Source of the DNA: Clostridium bornimense
Lineage (GTDB): Bacteria; Bacillota; Clostridia; Clostridiales; Clostridiaceae
Assembly (NCBI RefSeq): GCF_000577895.1
Contig: NZ_HG917869.1
Span: 248,001 to 312,000, forward strand
Direction of reading: 5' to 3'
Length of the DNA stretch: 64,000 bases
A program made the translations under genes and the position numbers. How positions within the stretch are numbered: position 1 is the stretch's first letter; each line of letters starts with the position of its first letter. Positions 9,989 to 19,258 of this stretch are shown one piece after another. Under the pieces are notes generated by a model, which saw only the letters and a program-made list of their open reading frames with translations, was not told the origin of the DNA and made no database searches.

Positions 9989-10666
9989 GTGGTAAAGATA
10001 TTAATAGTTGAAGATAACAATAAACTAAGAAAATTAATTGATGTATATTTAACTCACAATGGATATAAAACTTATAATGCAACAGATGGACTTGAGGCAT
10101 TGAATATAATAAATAATAATATGATAGATTTAGTAATATGTGATATCATGATGCCCAATATGGATGGATTTGAACTTATAAAAGAATTAAGAGAAATATA
10201 TACTAATTTGCCAATCCTTATAGTTACAGCAAAAGAATCTAAAGAAGATAAAATATTAGGATTTAAACTAGGCAGTGATGACTATATGGTAAAGCCTATA
10301 GATTTAGAAGAGCTATTAATGAGGGTGAAAGCATTACTCAGAAGGGCAAATATAAATAATGAACATAAATTAACTATAGGAGATGTTGTGCTTGACTATG
10401 ACAAGCTTACAGTTACAAAAGGGAATGAAAAAATAGAACTTCCACAGAAAGAATTTTATTTGTTATACAAGCTCCTTAGCTATCCTAACAAAATATTCAC
10501 CAGGATGCAATTGATGGATGATATATGGGGAATGGATGTAAAAAGTGATGAACAAACGGTAAATGTTCATATAAGAAGATTAAGAGAAAAGTTTTCAAAT
10601 TACAATGAATTTGAAATAGTAACAGTAAGAGGGCTTGGTTATAAGGCGGTAAGAAAAGATGACTAA
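9989..10666 (+). CDS. OmpR/PhoB-family response regulator
   Basis: 225 residues with a GTG start at 9989 and a TAGGAG site at 9976-9981. Residues 1-118 form the receiver domain: acidic pair E8-D9, phosphoacceptor D52 in VICDIMMPNMDG, and conserved K near 101 in MVKPID. Residues 128-225 form the winged-helix DNA-binding domain ending in VTVRGLGYKAV, typical of OmpR proteins. Its end overlaps the sensor kinase start by 8 bases, so the pair is co-translated. Given the neighbouring MacB-type transporter, it likely controls that transporter in response to envelope stress; this target is inference. Confidence 0.93.
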   Translation: MVKILIVEDNNKLRKLIDVYLTHNGYKTYNATDGLEALNIINNNMIDLVICDIMMPNMDGFELIKELREIYTNLPILIVTAKESKEDKILGFKLGSDDYMVKPIDLEELLMRVKALLRRANINNEHKLTIGDVVLDYDKLTVTKGNEKIELPQKEFYLLYKLLSYPNKIFTRMQLMDDIWGMDVKSDEQTVNVHIRRLREKFSNYNEFEIVTVRGLGYKAVRKDD

Positions 10667-11975
10667 GTGTTCTAGAAAATTAAAAAATACAATAAAATTC
10701 AAATTTATATTAGCTTTAATTATATCTATTATAGTAGGAAATATAATATCATTTTTAATATTATTGCCTTATATAGATAACAAGATAGAAGAAGTATTAA
10801 CTAATAGATATGAAGTAATTGTTTCTGAATTAAAAAATGCGGAAAATTATGAAGAGAAATTAGATAGCTTAATAGATACTTGTGAAAAATTGGGATATAT
10901 TTTAACGGTAAATAAAAATATAGATGAATTAAATCTGACAAAATTTCAAAAAAAGAAGTTGAGTGAAAATAATAAATTTATATGTTTACTAAGTAAAAAA
11001 ACTCGTGCAAAGGCAGTAGGAAAGATACAGGATACTTATATTACAATAGAATTAAAGCATTTTTCAGATTTGGAATTTTTCGCTGCTAGACTAAATAAAT
11101 TGATACTATTTATTAATATATTAATCTGTTCAATTATAATAAGTTTTGTAATAAGAAAGATGACAAAGCCAATTGAAAAGTTAGCAGATGCTACAAATGA
11201 AATATCTGCAGGTAATTTTGATATAAATATTGATATTAAAAGTAATGATGAGATAGGTATGCTTGTAGAAAAATTTAATTCTATGGCTAAAGAATTAAAG
11301 AATATAGAATATATGCAAACGGATTTTATCAATAATGTATCTCATGAATTTAAGACGCCAATAGCAGCTATAGCTGGGTTTGCGACAATACTTAAAAATA
11401 CAAAATTATCAGAAGAAGAAAGGACAGAATATTTAGATATTATATCTGATGAAGCTAGCAGATTATCAGAATTATCTTCTAATATACTAACACTTTCAAA
11501 ACTTGACAATATAGATAACTTTAAAGATAATAAAAAGTTCTTTCTAGATGAACAAATTAGAAAAACCATTATATTGCTTGAGAAACAATGGACTAATAAA
11601 GATATATCATTCAATTTAAATCTACCAAGTATATCATATTACGGAAAAGAAGAGTATTTAATGCAGGTGTGGATAAACCTAATAAATAATGCTATAAAAT
11701 TTTCAAAAGAAAATAGTAATATAGATATTTGTTGCTATAGAAACTCGGAGTATGCTTTTGTGAAAATAAAAGATTATGGCTTAGGAATGGATGAAGAAAC
11801 TAAAAAGAGGGCATTCCATAAGTTTTATCAAGGAGATAGTTCTAGAAAAGGTGAAGGGTACGGATTAGGATTATCTATTTGTAAAAGAATAATTGATTTG
11901 TCAAAAGGAGAAATACATATAGATAGCGAGCTTGGAAGATATACTGAGATATTAATAAGGTTACCTTATGAATAG
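10659..11975 (+). CDS. HAMP-domain sensor histidine kinase
   Basis: 438 residues. Two membrane segments (about 15-36 and 143-163) flank an extracytoplasmic sensor region of roughly 105 residues. A HAMP linker follows (about 165-215), then HisKA with the phosphoacceptor His near 229 in NNVSHEFKTP, then a HATPase_c domain with N-box NLINNAIKFS, G1 DYGLGMD and G2 GYGLGLSI. It phosphorylates the response regulator immediately upstream, with which it overlaps. The medium-sized sensor domain distinguishes it from the short BceS type. The signal is unknown. Confidence 0.93.
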   Translation: MTKCSRKLKNTIKFKFILALIISIIVGNIISFLILLPYIDNKIEEVLTNRYEVIVSELKNAENYEEKLDSLIDTCEKLGYILTVNKNIDELNLTKFQKKKLSENNKFICLLSKKTRAKAVGKIQDTYITIELKHFSDLEFFAARLNKLILFINILICSIIISFVIRKMTKPIEKLADATNEISAGNFDINIDIKSNDEIGMLVEKFNSMAKELKNIEYMQTDFINNVSHEFKTPIAAIAGFATILKNTKLSEEERTEYLDIISDEASRLSELSSNILTLSKLDNIDNFKDNKKFFLDEQIRKTIILLEKQWTNKDISFNLNLPSISYYGKEEYLMQVWINLINNAIKFSKENSNIDICCYRNSEYAFVKIKDYGLGMDEETKKRAFHKFYQGDSSRKGEGYGLGLSICKRIIDLSKGEIHIDSELGRYTEILIRLPYE

Positions 11976-11984
11976 AATTATATT

Positions 11985-12033
11985 TAACTTATGATATGGA
12001 GAATAATACCACAAATAAATGAGTTTTTACTAA
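11985..12033 (+). repeat. decayed copy of a dispersed HTH-gene relic (copy 1)
   Basis: Contains TGGAGAATAATACCAC followed by AAATAAATGAG and TTTTTAC. Read in frame it gives WRIIPQINEFLLK, which aligns with WRTV..VxKxIK of the better preserved copies at 12708, 20214 and 21754. It lies between the kinase stop and the XRE gene. It is treated as a degenerate repeat, not a gene. Confidence 0.35.
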
Positions 12034-12130
12034 AATATTCATATTCTACATTTACTCTACCTATTCTACCTGTAGTAGGTTTAGATATAGTGACTTTGAA
12101 ATTATAATACTATTTAAAGGGGGTGCGATT

Positions 12131-12625
12131 ATGGATACGCAAAAAATTGGACGCTTCATAGCAGAGGCTAGAAAAAAGAAAAATTATACACAGGCAGAGT
12201 TTGGAGAATATCTAAATGTAACTGATAAAGCAGTTTCCAAATGGGAATGTGGAAAGTGTCTACCAGATAGTTCATTATTTGAAGAGATAAGTAAAGTGTT
12301 GGAGGTTTCAATGAATGAATTATTAAAGGGAGAATATATTGAACAAGAAAATGTAGAGATAGAAAGTAATAAAACTATAAACTCGTTACTTTATGAAATT
12401 CAAAAACTGAAAAGAAATGAATCATTGATAGGAGCTTTATGTGCCATATCAATATCATTTATTACAGCAATTTATTCTGCTATATGGCAACCGGGAAGAA
12501 AGGCTTATGAACAATTTTTTTCGGGATTTATTGAAGCTATAAGTGGTTGCTGTCTTGTTTTAGGAATAATTCTTATATTCTATACATGGGTAAAGTACTC
12601 AAAAAAAAATTCAAATAAAAACTAG
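12131..12625 (+). CDS. XRE-family transcriptional regulator with membrane-spanning C-terminus
   Basis: 164 residues, preceded by AAAGGGGGTG at 12116-12125. Residues 5-65 form a Cro/C1-type helix-turn-helix with the hallmark TDKAVSKWECGKCLPD, common in clostridial XRE regulators. Residues 66-95 are a linker; two hydrophobic segments (about 98-115 and 133-153) should place the C-terminus in the membrane. Membrane-tethered XRE proteins of this design commonly sit beside ABC transporters. It lies alone between the first two-component pair and the acetyltransferase genes, so a local regulatory role is possible but unproven. Confidence 0.88.
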   Translation: MDTQKIGRFIAEARKKKNYTQAEFGEYLNVTDKAVSKWECGKCLPDSSLFEEISKVLEVSMNELLKGEYIEQENVEIESNKTINSLLYEIQKLKRNESLIGALCAISISFITAIYSAIWQPGRKAYEQFFSGFIEAISGCCLVLGIILIFYTWVKYSKKNSNKN

Positions 12626-12707
12626 AGTATTAATTAGTACTTGGGATAATATTTAAGAATGAAATTATGTAGAATATGCACAGAAGGACAGAAGTACAAA
12701 ACCACAC

Positions 12708-12870
12708 TTACTGTGTTGTGGAGAACTTGATCATAAATAAAGAGATTTTTACCAAGTAATTAAAGCGATATATAATTAAATGTATAAATTACCAATTGAT
12801 TAATGTATATAAAATTTCAGTGGCGATAAAAACTACAGCTAAATAGGAATTTGAGAAAAAAGGTGTAAAA
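12708..12870 (+). repeat. repeat upstream of first GNAT gene, HTH relic (copy 2) plus shared leader
   Basis: Begins with a segment containing GTGGAGAACTTGATCATAAA that reads LTVLWRT*S*IKRF and matches the relic at 21754. From the ACC at 12751 to the GNAT start, it aligns with 13452-13568 upstream of the second GNAT gene: TTTACCA(A/G)G, AAAG, then TATAAT(T/A)AAATGTATAAAT and a TAGGAATTTGA-like end. The two acetyltransferase leaders therefore share a common origin. Confidence 0.45.
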
Positions 12871-13359
12871 ATGATTAGAAGGGCAAAAAATACAGATATT
12901 AGCACTGTTGAAGAGATATTGTTTGATGCAGTTATATGGATGAAATCTAATGGTATTTCAAATCTTTGGAGTTTAGAAAGTGTAAAATGGGTCGCTTTAT
13001 CGAGAGAGTACAAAATTGATGATTTCTATATTTATTTTGATAAAAATAAACCTGTTGCATGTATGGCGATAACAAATAAAGATTTAAAGTATTGGCCCAA
13101 TGTAGAAGAAAATTCATCTTTATATTTGCATAAGTTAGCAGTGAAAAAAGAAGCTAGAGGAAATGGAATTTCTAAAGAGATGATTGATTTTATAAAAGAA
13201 AAAGCATATGCAGAAAAAATTAATGAGATAAGACTTGATTGTAATGTAAATGGAAGAAAGTTATGTAACTTGTACGAAGCGCAAGGATTTAAATATGTAG
13301 AAAGTGTTTCAGTGGGTAAAGATTACAATTTGGCATTATATGTTTGTTATTTGAAATAA
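12871..13359 (+). CDS. GNAT-family N-acetyltransferase
   Basis: 162 residues. The GNAT acetyl-CoA binding region is visible at about residues 88-105: LHKLAVKKEARGNGISKEM, where the R/QxxGxG/A element appears as RGNGIS. Downstream, LDCNVNGRKLCNLYEAQGF (about 127-145) is the usual N/YExxGF C-terminal half. The substrate is not evident; such proteins acetylate amines, peptides or antibiotics. RBS AAAAAAGG upstream is modest. The upstream 160 bases are related to those before the second GNAT gene, suggesting the two were acquired or duplicated with a common leader although the proteins themselves are not close. Confidence 0.88.
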   Translation: MIRRAKNTDISTVEEILFDAVIWMKSNGISNLWSLESVKWVALSREYKIDDFYIYFDKNKPVACMAITNKDLKYWPNVEENSSLYLHKLAVKKEARGNGISKEMIDFIKEKAYAEKINEIRLDCNVNGRKLCNLYEAQGFKYVESVSVGKDYNLALYVCYLK

Positions 13360-13394
13360 AAAAATATATGACCATCACTAATTTAATCTTTTCT

Positions 13395-13568
13395 TATGGA
13401 GAATATTTATTCATACAAAAGCTCCCTCCTAGATAAACAGTTTTATTATTTACCAGGAAAGTAAAGGCATGTATAATAAAATGTATAAATCATAAACTTG
13501 TTGATATATGTAATTTTAGTGATTAGAAAGTTGGTAACTAAAATAAGAATTTGAAAGGAAGAAAGATA
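13395..13568 (+). repeat. repeat upstream of second GNAT gene
   Basis: Starts with a weak copy of the TGGAGAA motif (13396-13402) and from about 13452 aligns with the leader of the first GNAT gene, sharing TTTACCA, TAAAG, TATAAT-AAATGTATAAAT and GAATTTGA. I judge the two leaders homologous at roughly two thirds identity by eye; this needs a proper alignment. Confidence 0.4.
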
Positions 13569-14132
13569 ATGTTGACACATATGGGAACACAGGTCATTGA
13601 AACTGAAAGATTGATTATGCGTCGTTTTAAATACAGTGATGATGATGCAATGTTGAAATATTGGGTTGCTGATGAAAAAATCCAATCACTTTACTCAGAA
13701 CCAACATATAACACAAAAGATGAAGTAAGGGGGCTATTGGATAAATATATATCTTCCTATGAAAATAGTGACTATTATCGATGGGCAATTATTGATAAAG
13801 TAACAAAGGAATGTATTGGTCAAATTGCATATTTTCTTGTTGATAGTAAGAATCATTTTGCAGAAATTGAGTATTGCATTGGTTCTGCTTTTCAGTGCAA
13901 AGGGTTAGCAACAGAAGCTACAAAAGCAGTAATTAAATATGGATTTGAAAGAATGAATCTGCACAAGGTACAGATATGCACAAAGACAATAAATAAGCCT
14001 TCACAACGTGTTATCGAAAAATGTGGTTTCCTTTATGAAGGTACTTTACGAGATTATTTTTTTATGGATAATCAATATGTTGGTAGAATGTACTATTCTT
14101 TATTGAGGAGTGAATTTAAAAATAATAGATAA
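13569..14132 (+). CDS. RimJ/RimL-type GNAT N-acetyltransferase
   Basis: 187 residues from ATG 13569, chosen because GGAAGAAAG at 13557-13565 precedes it at normal distance; TTG 13551 (193 residues) lacks a site. The protein opens with the RimL-style ETERLIMRRF. Acetyl-CoA binding residues appear as IGSAFQCKGLATEATKA (about 106-122), and the C-terminal NKPSQRVIEKCGFLYEGTLRDYF is the classic NxxSxxVxEKxGF signature. Relatives acetylate ribosomal protein N-termini, or small amines and toxins; the substrate here is unknown. It is monocistronic, between the other GNAT gene and a two-component system. Confidence 0.92.
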   Translation: MLTHMGTQVIETERLIMRRFKYSDDDAMLKYWVADEKIQSLYSEPTYNTKDEVRGLLDKYISSYENSDYYRWAIIDKVTKECIGQIAYFLVDSKNHFAEIEYCIGSAFQCKGLATEATKAVIKYGFERMNLHKVQICTKTINKPSQRVIEKCGFLYEGTLRDYFFMDNQYVGRMYYSLLRSEFKNNR

Positions 14133-14184
14133 ATGACAAGTTTGCGTTAATATAATGATAATAATGGGAAAATAGGAGTTTCAT

Positions 14185-15309
14185 ATGAAAAAGTCAATAA
14201 CTGCATTTATAATTCTAATATCAATTGGAATTATTATATTAACAGGAGTGTCGTGGACAAGCACTGAATATACTATTTATTCAATATTATTTATGCTTTT
14301 AATAGATTGTATTCATCTTATCAAAAATATAATTAAAATAAATTATAAAATAATAACACTAATAGAGCTTGTGCTGATTGTTTTTAGTATGTTTATTGGA
14401 CATACATATACAGCTTTATTGTTCACTATACTATTATTTGATTTATTTGAAGATAATCTTAAATTATATACAAATGTAGCCATATCAATTTTTACATTGT
14501 ATCTTACTAGTTTAGAGTATATTAGTATTAAAGAGTTAATAATTATAAGCATAATTATAATTATTACTAATTTATATTTATATGAAATTAAGGATAAATT
14601 AAATGAGGAAGAAAAGTATAAGAGATTAAATAAATACAGTAGTAACAGTAAAATAGTTATGGAAAAAAAGATTGATGAGTTAGAGAAATACTTAGATCAA
14701 AGTAATATTATTACAGTATTAAAGGAACGTAATTTTATAGCGCAGAAACTTCATGATCACTTAGGTCATAGAATAACAAGTTCTATTATGCAGTTAGAAG
14801 TCACTAAAGAAATGATAGGAAACAATGATGAAATAGCAAAAAAATCTTTAGTTACAGCAATGGATAATTTAAGGGAAGGGATGGAAGAAATACGAGATTT
14901 TTTAAGACAAGTTAAGCCAGGTCAATCAGTTATAGGAATTGAGAATATAAAGGAACTTGTATTAAAATTTCAATATGTTACTGGAATAGAAACAGCATTT
15001 TTATGTGATGGAGATACTTCAACTATTAAATTAATGGAGCTTAGAATTATAGAAGATAACATTAAAGAAGCATTAACTAATGCAGCTAAGTATTCTAATG
15101 CAACAAAAATTACTGTATCCATATTAGTATTTAATATGTTTTATAGAGTTGAAATAAGAGATAATGGCAGAGGTGTAGAAAAGTTATCTAAGGGGTTAGG
15201 GTTAAGAGGAATAGAAGAACGATTAGAAGAAATAAACGGTAGAGTTGAATATTATAATGATAATGGATTTGTAGTAAATATGATTATAAATAAGGGGAGA
15301 AAAAAATGA
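14185..15309 (+). CDS. NarL-type (DesK-like) sensor histidine kinase
   Basis: 374 residues. The first 145 residues contain four to five hydrophobic membrane segments and little extracytoplasmic sequence, as in intramembrane-sensing kinases. A coiled linker leads to HisKA_3: QKLHDHLGHRITSSIMQLE, with phosphoacceptor H190. The HATPase_c domain shows DNIKEALTNAAKYSNA and the G boxes RDNGRGV and GLGLRGIEERLEEI. The stop overlaps the response regulator start by four bases (ATGA). With the ABC-2 exporter downstream it forms a likely sense-and-export module for an antimicrobial or lipid-active compound. Confidence 0.93.
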   Translation: MKKSITAFIILISIGIIILTGVSWTSTEYTIYSILFMLLIDCIHLIKNIIKINYKIITLIELVLIVFSMFIGHTYTALLFTILLFDLFEDNLKLYTNVAISIFTLYLTSLEYISIKELIIISIIIIITNLYLYEIKDKLNEEEKYKRLNKYSSNSKIVMEKKIDELEKYLDQSNIITVLKERNFIAQKLHDHLGHRITSSIMQLEVTKEMIGNNDEIAKKSLVTAMDNLREGMEEIRDFLRQVKPGQSVIGIENIKELVLKFQYVTGIETAFLCDGDTSTIKLMELRIIEDNIKEALTNAAKYSNATKITVSILVFNMFYRVEIRDNGRGVEKLSKGLGLRGIEERLEEINGRVEYYNDNGFVVNMIINKGRKK

Positions 15310-15926
15310 GCATTAAAGTATTGATTTGTGATGATGATAGCTTAATAAGAGAAAGTTTAAAAGTACTGTTACCGTTAAAAGGCGATATTGAAATTGTAGC
15401 TGTTGCTGAAGATGGAGAAGAAGCTGTAAGCATTTGCGCTACAGAAGAAATAGATGTAGCACTTTTAGATATAAGAATGCCTAAGATGTCAGGTGTTGAA
15501 GCAGTAAAGGAAATCGCAAGTAAAACAGATACAAAATGTTTGATTTTGACTACCTTTGATGAAGAAGATTATATTAATGAAGCAATGGAGTATGGTGCTA
15601 AAGGGTATATTTTAAAAAATAGCACACCGGATCAAATAGTTCAAAGTATTACTTCTGTTTATAACAATACTATTGTGATGAATGAAAATGTGTTAAATAA
15701 ATTTCAAGGTAACAAGGGTGGACCACAATTTACTAAATATGATTTTACGGAAAGAGAAAAAGATATTATTATTGCAATAAGTGAAGGCCTTAGCAATAAA
15801 GAGATAAGTAAAAAGTTATTTATCTCAGAAGGTACTATTAGAAATTATATAACTATGATATTAGATAAAACAGATTTAGAGCATAGAACAGCTATTGCAG
15901 TCAATTATCTAAAAGGAAATTTATAA
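15306..15926 (+). CDS. NarL/LuxR-family response regulator
   Basis: 206 residues. The receiver domain has the acidic cluster D9-D10-D11, phosphoacceptor D55 in VALLDIRMPKMSG, and K near 105 in GYILKNS. The C-terminal LuxR helix-turn-helix (about 142-200) reads FTEREKDIIIAISEGLSNKE with ISEGTIRNYITMIL as the recognition region. It overlaps its kinase and is followed after 100 bases, across a terminator-like hairpin, by the ABC-2 ATPase gene, its most probable target. Confidence 0.94.
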   Translation: MSIKVLICDDDSLIRESLKVLLPLKGDIEIVAVAEDGEEAVSICATEEIDVALLDIRMPKMSGVEAVKEIASKTDTKCLILTTFDEEDYINEAMEYGAKGYILKNSTPDQIVQSITSVYNNTIVMNENVLNKFQGNKGGPQFTKYDFTEREKDIIIAISEGLSNKEISKKLFISEGTIRNYITMILDKTDLEHRTAIAVNYLKGNL

Positions 15927-15947
15927 ATATGACAAATGTAATATAAG

Positions 15948-15987
15948 AAAGGTGATATTCTTCAGTATGGAGGTATCACCTTTTTTT
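15948..15987 (+). terminator. hairpin with T tract between regulator and exporter genes
   Basis: AAAGGTGATA / TATCACCTTT stem with a 16-base loop followed by seven T. It lies between the response regulator and the ABC ATPase, so the exporter genes either have their own promoter (bases 15988-16010) or depend on read-through. Confidence 0.8.
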
Positions 15988-16026
15988 ATATAATAAAGAT
16001 ATAAAGAGTGGTGGAGGTAAGTATTT

Positions 16027-16956
16027 ATGAAAATGCTTGAAATAAAAAAGATATCTAAAGAATATGGAGATATGATAGCTGTAAATGATATTGATTTAGA
16101 GATAAATAAAGGTGAAATTTTTGGAATATTAGGGCCAAATGGGGCAGGTAAAAGTACTTTAATTGGAATGATATGTGGATTAATAAAAAGAACTTCAGGA
16201 GAAATAATTTATGAAGAAAAAGAAACTAATACAAGAAGGTTTAAAGAAAATATAGGAATAGTACCTCAAGATTTTGCACTTTATTGGGATTTAACAGCAG
16301 AAGAAAACATTGAGTTTTTCTGTTCACTATATGGTTTTAGAGGGAAGGATTTAAAAACACGAGTTAATAAGGTTTTAGATTTTGTTGGGTTAACTGATGT
16401 AAGAAAGAAAAAGGCATCTGAATTTTCCGGTGGTATGAAGAGAAGGTTAAATATTGGTTGCGCTATAGCACATTCTCCAAAGCTTATTATTATGGACGAG
16501 CCAACCGTAGGGATTGATCCACAGTCAAGAAATCATATTTTAAAATCAGTCTTAAAGTTAAGAGATGAAGGGGCAACTATAATTTATACTTCTCACTATA
16601 TGCAAGAGGTAGATGATATTTGTGATAGAATTGCAATCGTTGATAAGGGAAATGTAATTGCAGAAGGCACTAGTGAAGAGCTTAAAAATTTAATAGGAGA
16701 TAAGAGGGTTTTAAATATAACTGTTAAAGAAAAAATAGATAATTTTGAGGACAAACTATTAGAAATAACCGGTATAGAAAAAGTCGCTTATAGTGAAAAT
16801 CAATATAAGATATCAACTATAAAAAATGCCAATTTACTTACTAAAATAATAGAAACTGCATTAAGTTTAGGCGGGGAAATTGTTAATGTTGAGAATTTAG
16901 AACCAACATTAGAAAATGTATTCTTAGCATTAACAGGTAAAAAACTTAGAGACTAG
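16027..16956 (+). CDS. ABC-2 transporter ATP-binding protein
   Basis: 309 residues, with GGTGGAGG at 16010-16017 upstream. Walker A GPNGAGKST near 37-45, Q-loop VPQDF near 80, signature FSGGMKRRLNIG near 134, Walker B LIIMDEPTVGIDP near 155, and H-loop TSHYMQE near 190. The C-terminal 80 residues carry the extra domain of CcmA/DrrA-like exporters. It energises the two permeases encoded immediately downstream (11 bases to the first). Homologues export lantibiotics, lipids or sodium; the substrate is unknown. Confidence 0.94.
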   Translation: MKMLEIKKISKEYGDMIAVNDIDLEINKGEIFGILGPNGAGKSTLIGMICGLIKRTSGEIIYEEKETNTRRFKENIGIVPQDFALYWDLTAEENIEFFCSLYGFRGKDLKTRVNKVLDFVGLTDVRKKKASEFSGGMKRRLNIGCAIAHSPKLIIMDEPTVGIDPQSRNHILKSVLKLRDEGATIIYTSHYMQEVDDICDRIAIVDKGNVIAEGTSEELKNLIGDKRVLNITVKEKIDNFEDKLLEITGIEKVAYSENQYKISTIKNANLLTKIIETALSLGGEIVNVENLEPTLENVFLALTGKKLRD

Positions 16957-16967
16957 GAGGTGAAGCT

Positions 16968-18119
16968 ATGTTTCTCGTAATGCTAAAAAAGGAACTGAAA
17001 ATGTTCTTTAGATCAAAAGGAAATGTAATGATGCTTTTTCTTTTTCCAATAGTATTAATAACTACTTTAAGTTTAAGTTTAAATAATATAATGAGTGCAG
17101 AAGTAGAGATATTTGGAGAAAATGACAAAGATTCAATGGTTTATTATTCAGTCAATGAGGATTCAAAATATAAAGATGGATTTTTAATGTTCACTGAAGA
17201 AATAGAAAAAGAAATTAATATAGAGTTTAAAGAAGTAGATGCTTTGGATGAAGTTAGAGCCAATATAGATGAAAAGAAAGCTATTGCTTATGTATCATTA
17301 TATGAAAATAATTTTGATATATATACATCAAAAAATGGCGATACAATGAAGTCTAAAGTATTTAAAAGTATGCTAGAATCACTATTTAATAAGTATGGTG
17401 CTTATGAAACTATAGCAGAGTTTAACCCAGAAGCATTGAGAAGTTTAGTGGAAAATACTTATGATGAATATGTAGTTAGTGAAGATGTTAATGGTAAAAG
17501 AACAGTAACAGCAGCAGAATATTATACATTTGCAGAACTTGCATTAATTATTTTAAATTTAGCCGGTGTAATTGGTGAATTAGTTTATAAGGAAAAGCAA
17601 TTAAATACTATTAATAGAATAAAAATGTCTAAGGCTAGTGAAAGAACTATGATATTTTCTAAGATAGCATTAGGAACAATAATTAGTATATTACAAACAT
17701 TATTAGTTTATATTTATACAACTCTAATTCTGAAAGTTAATTGGGGAGAAAATACTTTGAAATTTATATTACTATTTGTTGTATTTGGTTTATTCTCATC
17801 AATGCTTGGAGCTATTGTAGGTATAGCTTGTAAGACAGATACTGCAACTGGTGGAATATTAAGTGGTGCCACTTTTGTAATTTGTGCTTTGGGAGGTTCT
17901 TATTCTACAAGATCAATGATTACTACAGTACCTGTACTGAATAAATTAATGTATTTAAGTCCTATTTATTGGATTAATACAGCTACAAGTACAATGATAT
18001 GTGGATTAGAATCTAACTTATATTTAATAGCAATAATGATTCCAATTATATTGTCATTTTTATTATTAATTTTTTATAGTGTAGTTATGAAGAAGAAAGG
18101 TGGAACAATAGATGTTTAG
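16968..18119 (+). CDS. ABC-2 type permease (first subunit)
   Basis: 383 residues. One membrane segment near the N-terminus (about 20-40), an extracytoplasmic domain of about 150 residues, then five membrane segments from about residue 185 to the end, the standard ABC2_membrane_3 layout. An AGGAGGTGAAGCT site lies at 16954-16966. The last 8 bases overlap the second permease start, so the two subunits are coupled and probably form a heterodimer with the ATPase. Confidence 0.9.
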   Translation: MFLVMLKKELKMFFRSKGNVMMLFLFPIVLITTLSLSLNNIMSAEVEIFGENDKDSMVYYSVNEDSKYKDGFLMFTEEIEKEINIEFKEVDALDEVRANIDEKKAIAYVSLYENNFDIYTSKNGDTMKSKVFKSMLESLFNKYGAYETIAEFNPEALRSLVENTYDEYVVSEDVNGKRTVTAAEYYTFAELALIILNLAGVIGELVYKEKQLNTINRIKMSKASERTMIFSKIALGTIISILQTLLVYIYTTLILKVNWGENTLKFILLFVVFGLFSSMLGAIVGIACKTDTATGGILSGATFVICALGGSYSTRSMITTVPVLNKLMYLSPIYWINTATSTMICGLESNLYLIAIMIPIILSFLLLIFYSVVMKKKGGTIDV

Positions 18120-19239
18120 AATAATTAAGAATACATTAAAAATATTATTAAAGAGAAAAAGCTTTTTATTTGTAACCTTTGTTTTACCTGCTATTTTAAT
18201 ATTTTTCTTTTCATCTGCTGGGGAGGTAATGAGTTCTATTAATATTGGTATTTATAATAAAGACAAAGGTGACTTTGGTAAAGCTATAGAAGAGGGATTA
18301 GAAAAGATGAATGGAGCTAATATAAGCTTTGTAGATAGTGAAGAGGAATATATTAGCAATTTAATTTTTGAAGAATGTTCAGTAGTTGTAATAATAGATG
18401 AAAACTTTACTGAAGATATTATAAATGGAAAAGAAAATATAATAAAAGTAAAATCAATTAATGCTGGAGAAGCGGCACCTATAGTAACAGCATACTTAGA
18501 AGGGGAAGTTTCTTCTTTAGCAATGATATGCAATAATGTAGATGTTGAAAAAGAAGGAATAGAGAAGGTTTTAGATACTTTTAGTTCTTCTAAACCAGAA
18601 TATAATAATATAAGTGAAGTTAATAAAAGTAGAAATCCTTACAATGCTATGGGGATGGTTTTATATATTATATTTATTACAGCAGCAATGAGTTGTGGGT
18701 TTATATTGGAAGATGAAAGGCAAAACACTAAAGAAAGAATATTATTAAGTAAAGTAAGTGAAAGACAATATTATGGAGCGCAATTAGTAGTATATTTTTT
18801 AACATGTTGTATACCTGCAATAGAATACTATATTATTTGTAAATTAGGTAACTTTGATTTTGGATTTAAAAATGATTTTATTGTACTATTACTGTTGTTT
18901 ATATTAGTATTAATGGCAATCTCATTAGGCTTATTCCTTTCTTCGATTATAAAAAATAAAATGATATTCTCTTTAGTGATGACTACTTTTACTATACCAG
19001 TGTTTATGCTAAGTGGCTCATATTGGCCTTTTGAAATGATGAGCAAAGGAATGCAAAGAGTAGGTAATGTATTGCCAATAAGATGGTTTTATATAATACT
19101 TGAAAAATTAAGTGCAAATGAAGGTGTTATGAGCATATTGCCATTGTTAGGTTGTCTATTATTATTAACTTTAGTATTATTTTTATTAAGTGTATTTTGT
19201 ACTAAAAATAAAATAGTATTAGTAAAAGAAGCGAAATAG
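18112..19239 (+). CDS. ABC-2 type permease (second subunit)
   Basis: 375 residues with the same topology as its upstream partner: an N-terminal membrane segment (LFVTFVLPAILIFFF), an outer domain with conserved spacing, then a C-terminal bundle of five membrane helices. It is probably a paralogue produced by duplication and the second half of a heterodimeric exporter. It ends 19 bases before the flavodoxin-ferredoxin gene. Confidence 0.9.
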   Translation: MFRIIKNTLKILLKRKSFLFVTFVLPAILIFFFSSAGEVMSSINIGIYNKDKGDFGKAIEEGLEKMNGANISFVDSEEEYISNLIFEECSVVVIIDENFTEDIINGKENIIKVKSINAGEAAPIVTAYLEGEVSSLAMICNNVDVEKEGIEKVLDTFSSSKPEYNNISEVNKSRNPYNAMGMVLYIIFITAAMSCGFILEDERQNTKERILLSKVSERQYYGAQLVVYFLTCCIPAIEYYIICKLGNFDFGFKNDFIVLLLLFILVLMAISLGLFLSSIIKNKMIFSLVMTTFTIPVFMLSGSYWPFEMMSKGMQRVGNVLPIRWFYIILEKLSANEGVMSILPLLGCLLLLTLVLFLLSVFCTKNKIVLVKEAK

Positions 19240-19258
19240 TTTAAGGAGTATTAGAAAA

